A stretch of DNA of 64,000 bases from Thiohalocapsa sp. ML1 (GTDB taxonomy: Bacteria; Pseudomonadota; Gammaproteobacteria; Chromatiales; Chromatiaceae): NCBI RefSeq assembly GCF_001469165.1, contig NZ_JABX01000013.1, positions 81,696 to 145,695 on the forward strand, in the 5' to 3' direction. This document shows, piece by piece, positions 63,986 through 64,000 of the stretch. Within the stretch, counting starts at the first letter, position 1. Each line of letters starts with the position of its first letter. Below the pieces are notes generated by a model that saw only the letters and a program-made list of their open reading frames with translations, was not told the DNA's origin and did not search any database. A program made the translations under genes and the position numbers.

Positions 63986-64000
63986 GGTCCCGGTCAGCCG

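Overview
The window is GC-rich, gene-dense chromosomal DNA of a gammaproteobacterium. The basis is a housekeeping set typical of that class: ubiK next to comM/yifB, yheS, the tag glycosylase, glpK, a Zur-controlled znuACB set, an NtrC/sigma-54-type glnK-amtB operon, an MCE (Mla-like) lipid transporter and a Tae4/Tai4 type VI effector pair. The many heptamer repeats, Uma2 and Rpn-type nucleases, toxin-antitoxin remnants, rhodanese fusions and a PEP-CTERM-like tail fit an environmental, possibly sulfur-metabolising member of the Chromatiales. That placement is inference, because no rRNA or marker gene is present.

Layout. 1-5.5 kb: the 3' part of a Kef-type antiporter, a tandem universal stress protein, a small lipoprotein, a MbcA/ParS-type protein, a PDZ protein and DNA-3-methyladenine glycosylase I. 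5.6-9.6 kb: an accessory patch with a 106-bp MITE-like element, a Phd antitoxin with a truncated PIN toxin, a decayed ATPase-TPR gene, an Rpn-type nuclease and two tandem Uma2 genes. 9.6-18 kb: an amidotransferase, glpK, a P-type ATPase pseudogene lacking its phosphorylation site, an alkaline phosphatase with a candidate PHO box, an MBL hydrolase and a radical SAM protein. 18-25 kb: a translationally coupled three-gene operon (unknown protein, two-HKN-motif PLD/TDP1-like protein, SNF2-like helicase), which is the best candidate here for an undescribed or little-described defence or DNA-processing system, next to a low-GC Tae4-Tai4 pair. 25.7-31.5 kb: an MCE transport operon whose ATPase looks catalytically defective.

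31.6-35.1 kb is a graveyard of toxin-antitoxin modules (PIN, BrnTA, UPF0175/DUF3368, HepT/MntA) with a transposase fragment; hepT is broken by an exact 14-bp tandem duplication. 35-39 kb holds a GNAT-nitrilase fusion and a CoA-disulfide-reductase-like enzyme with a rhodanese domain. 39-44 kb is a zinc regulon (znuA, znuC, znuB, zur, zrgA-like gene, ABC ATPase) behind a palindromic Zur-box candidate. 44.2-51.5 kb carries a giant secreted protein of eight PA14 modules plus DUF1800, paired with a Tat-type DUF1501 protein. 51.7-53.8 kb holds an intact VapBC and a second UPF0175/DUF3368 module whose toxin has decayed. 53.9-56.8 kb is the nitrogen operon (porin, glnK, amtB) with clear sigma-54 and NtrC sites. 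56.8-60.6 kb holds ubiK, comM and yheS; then come a third Uma2 gene, a cyclic-nucleotide-binding/rhodanese protein coupled to a GST, and terminal REP-like repeats.

Three classes of dispersed repeat run through the window: heptamer arrays abutting gene ends, a GAAACACGC inverted-repeat element, and ATCGNN hexamer tracts. In at least two places (the glpK-side end of the P-ATPase pseudogene and the start of the MCE gene) the heptamer array forms part of a reading-frame boundary.
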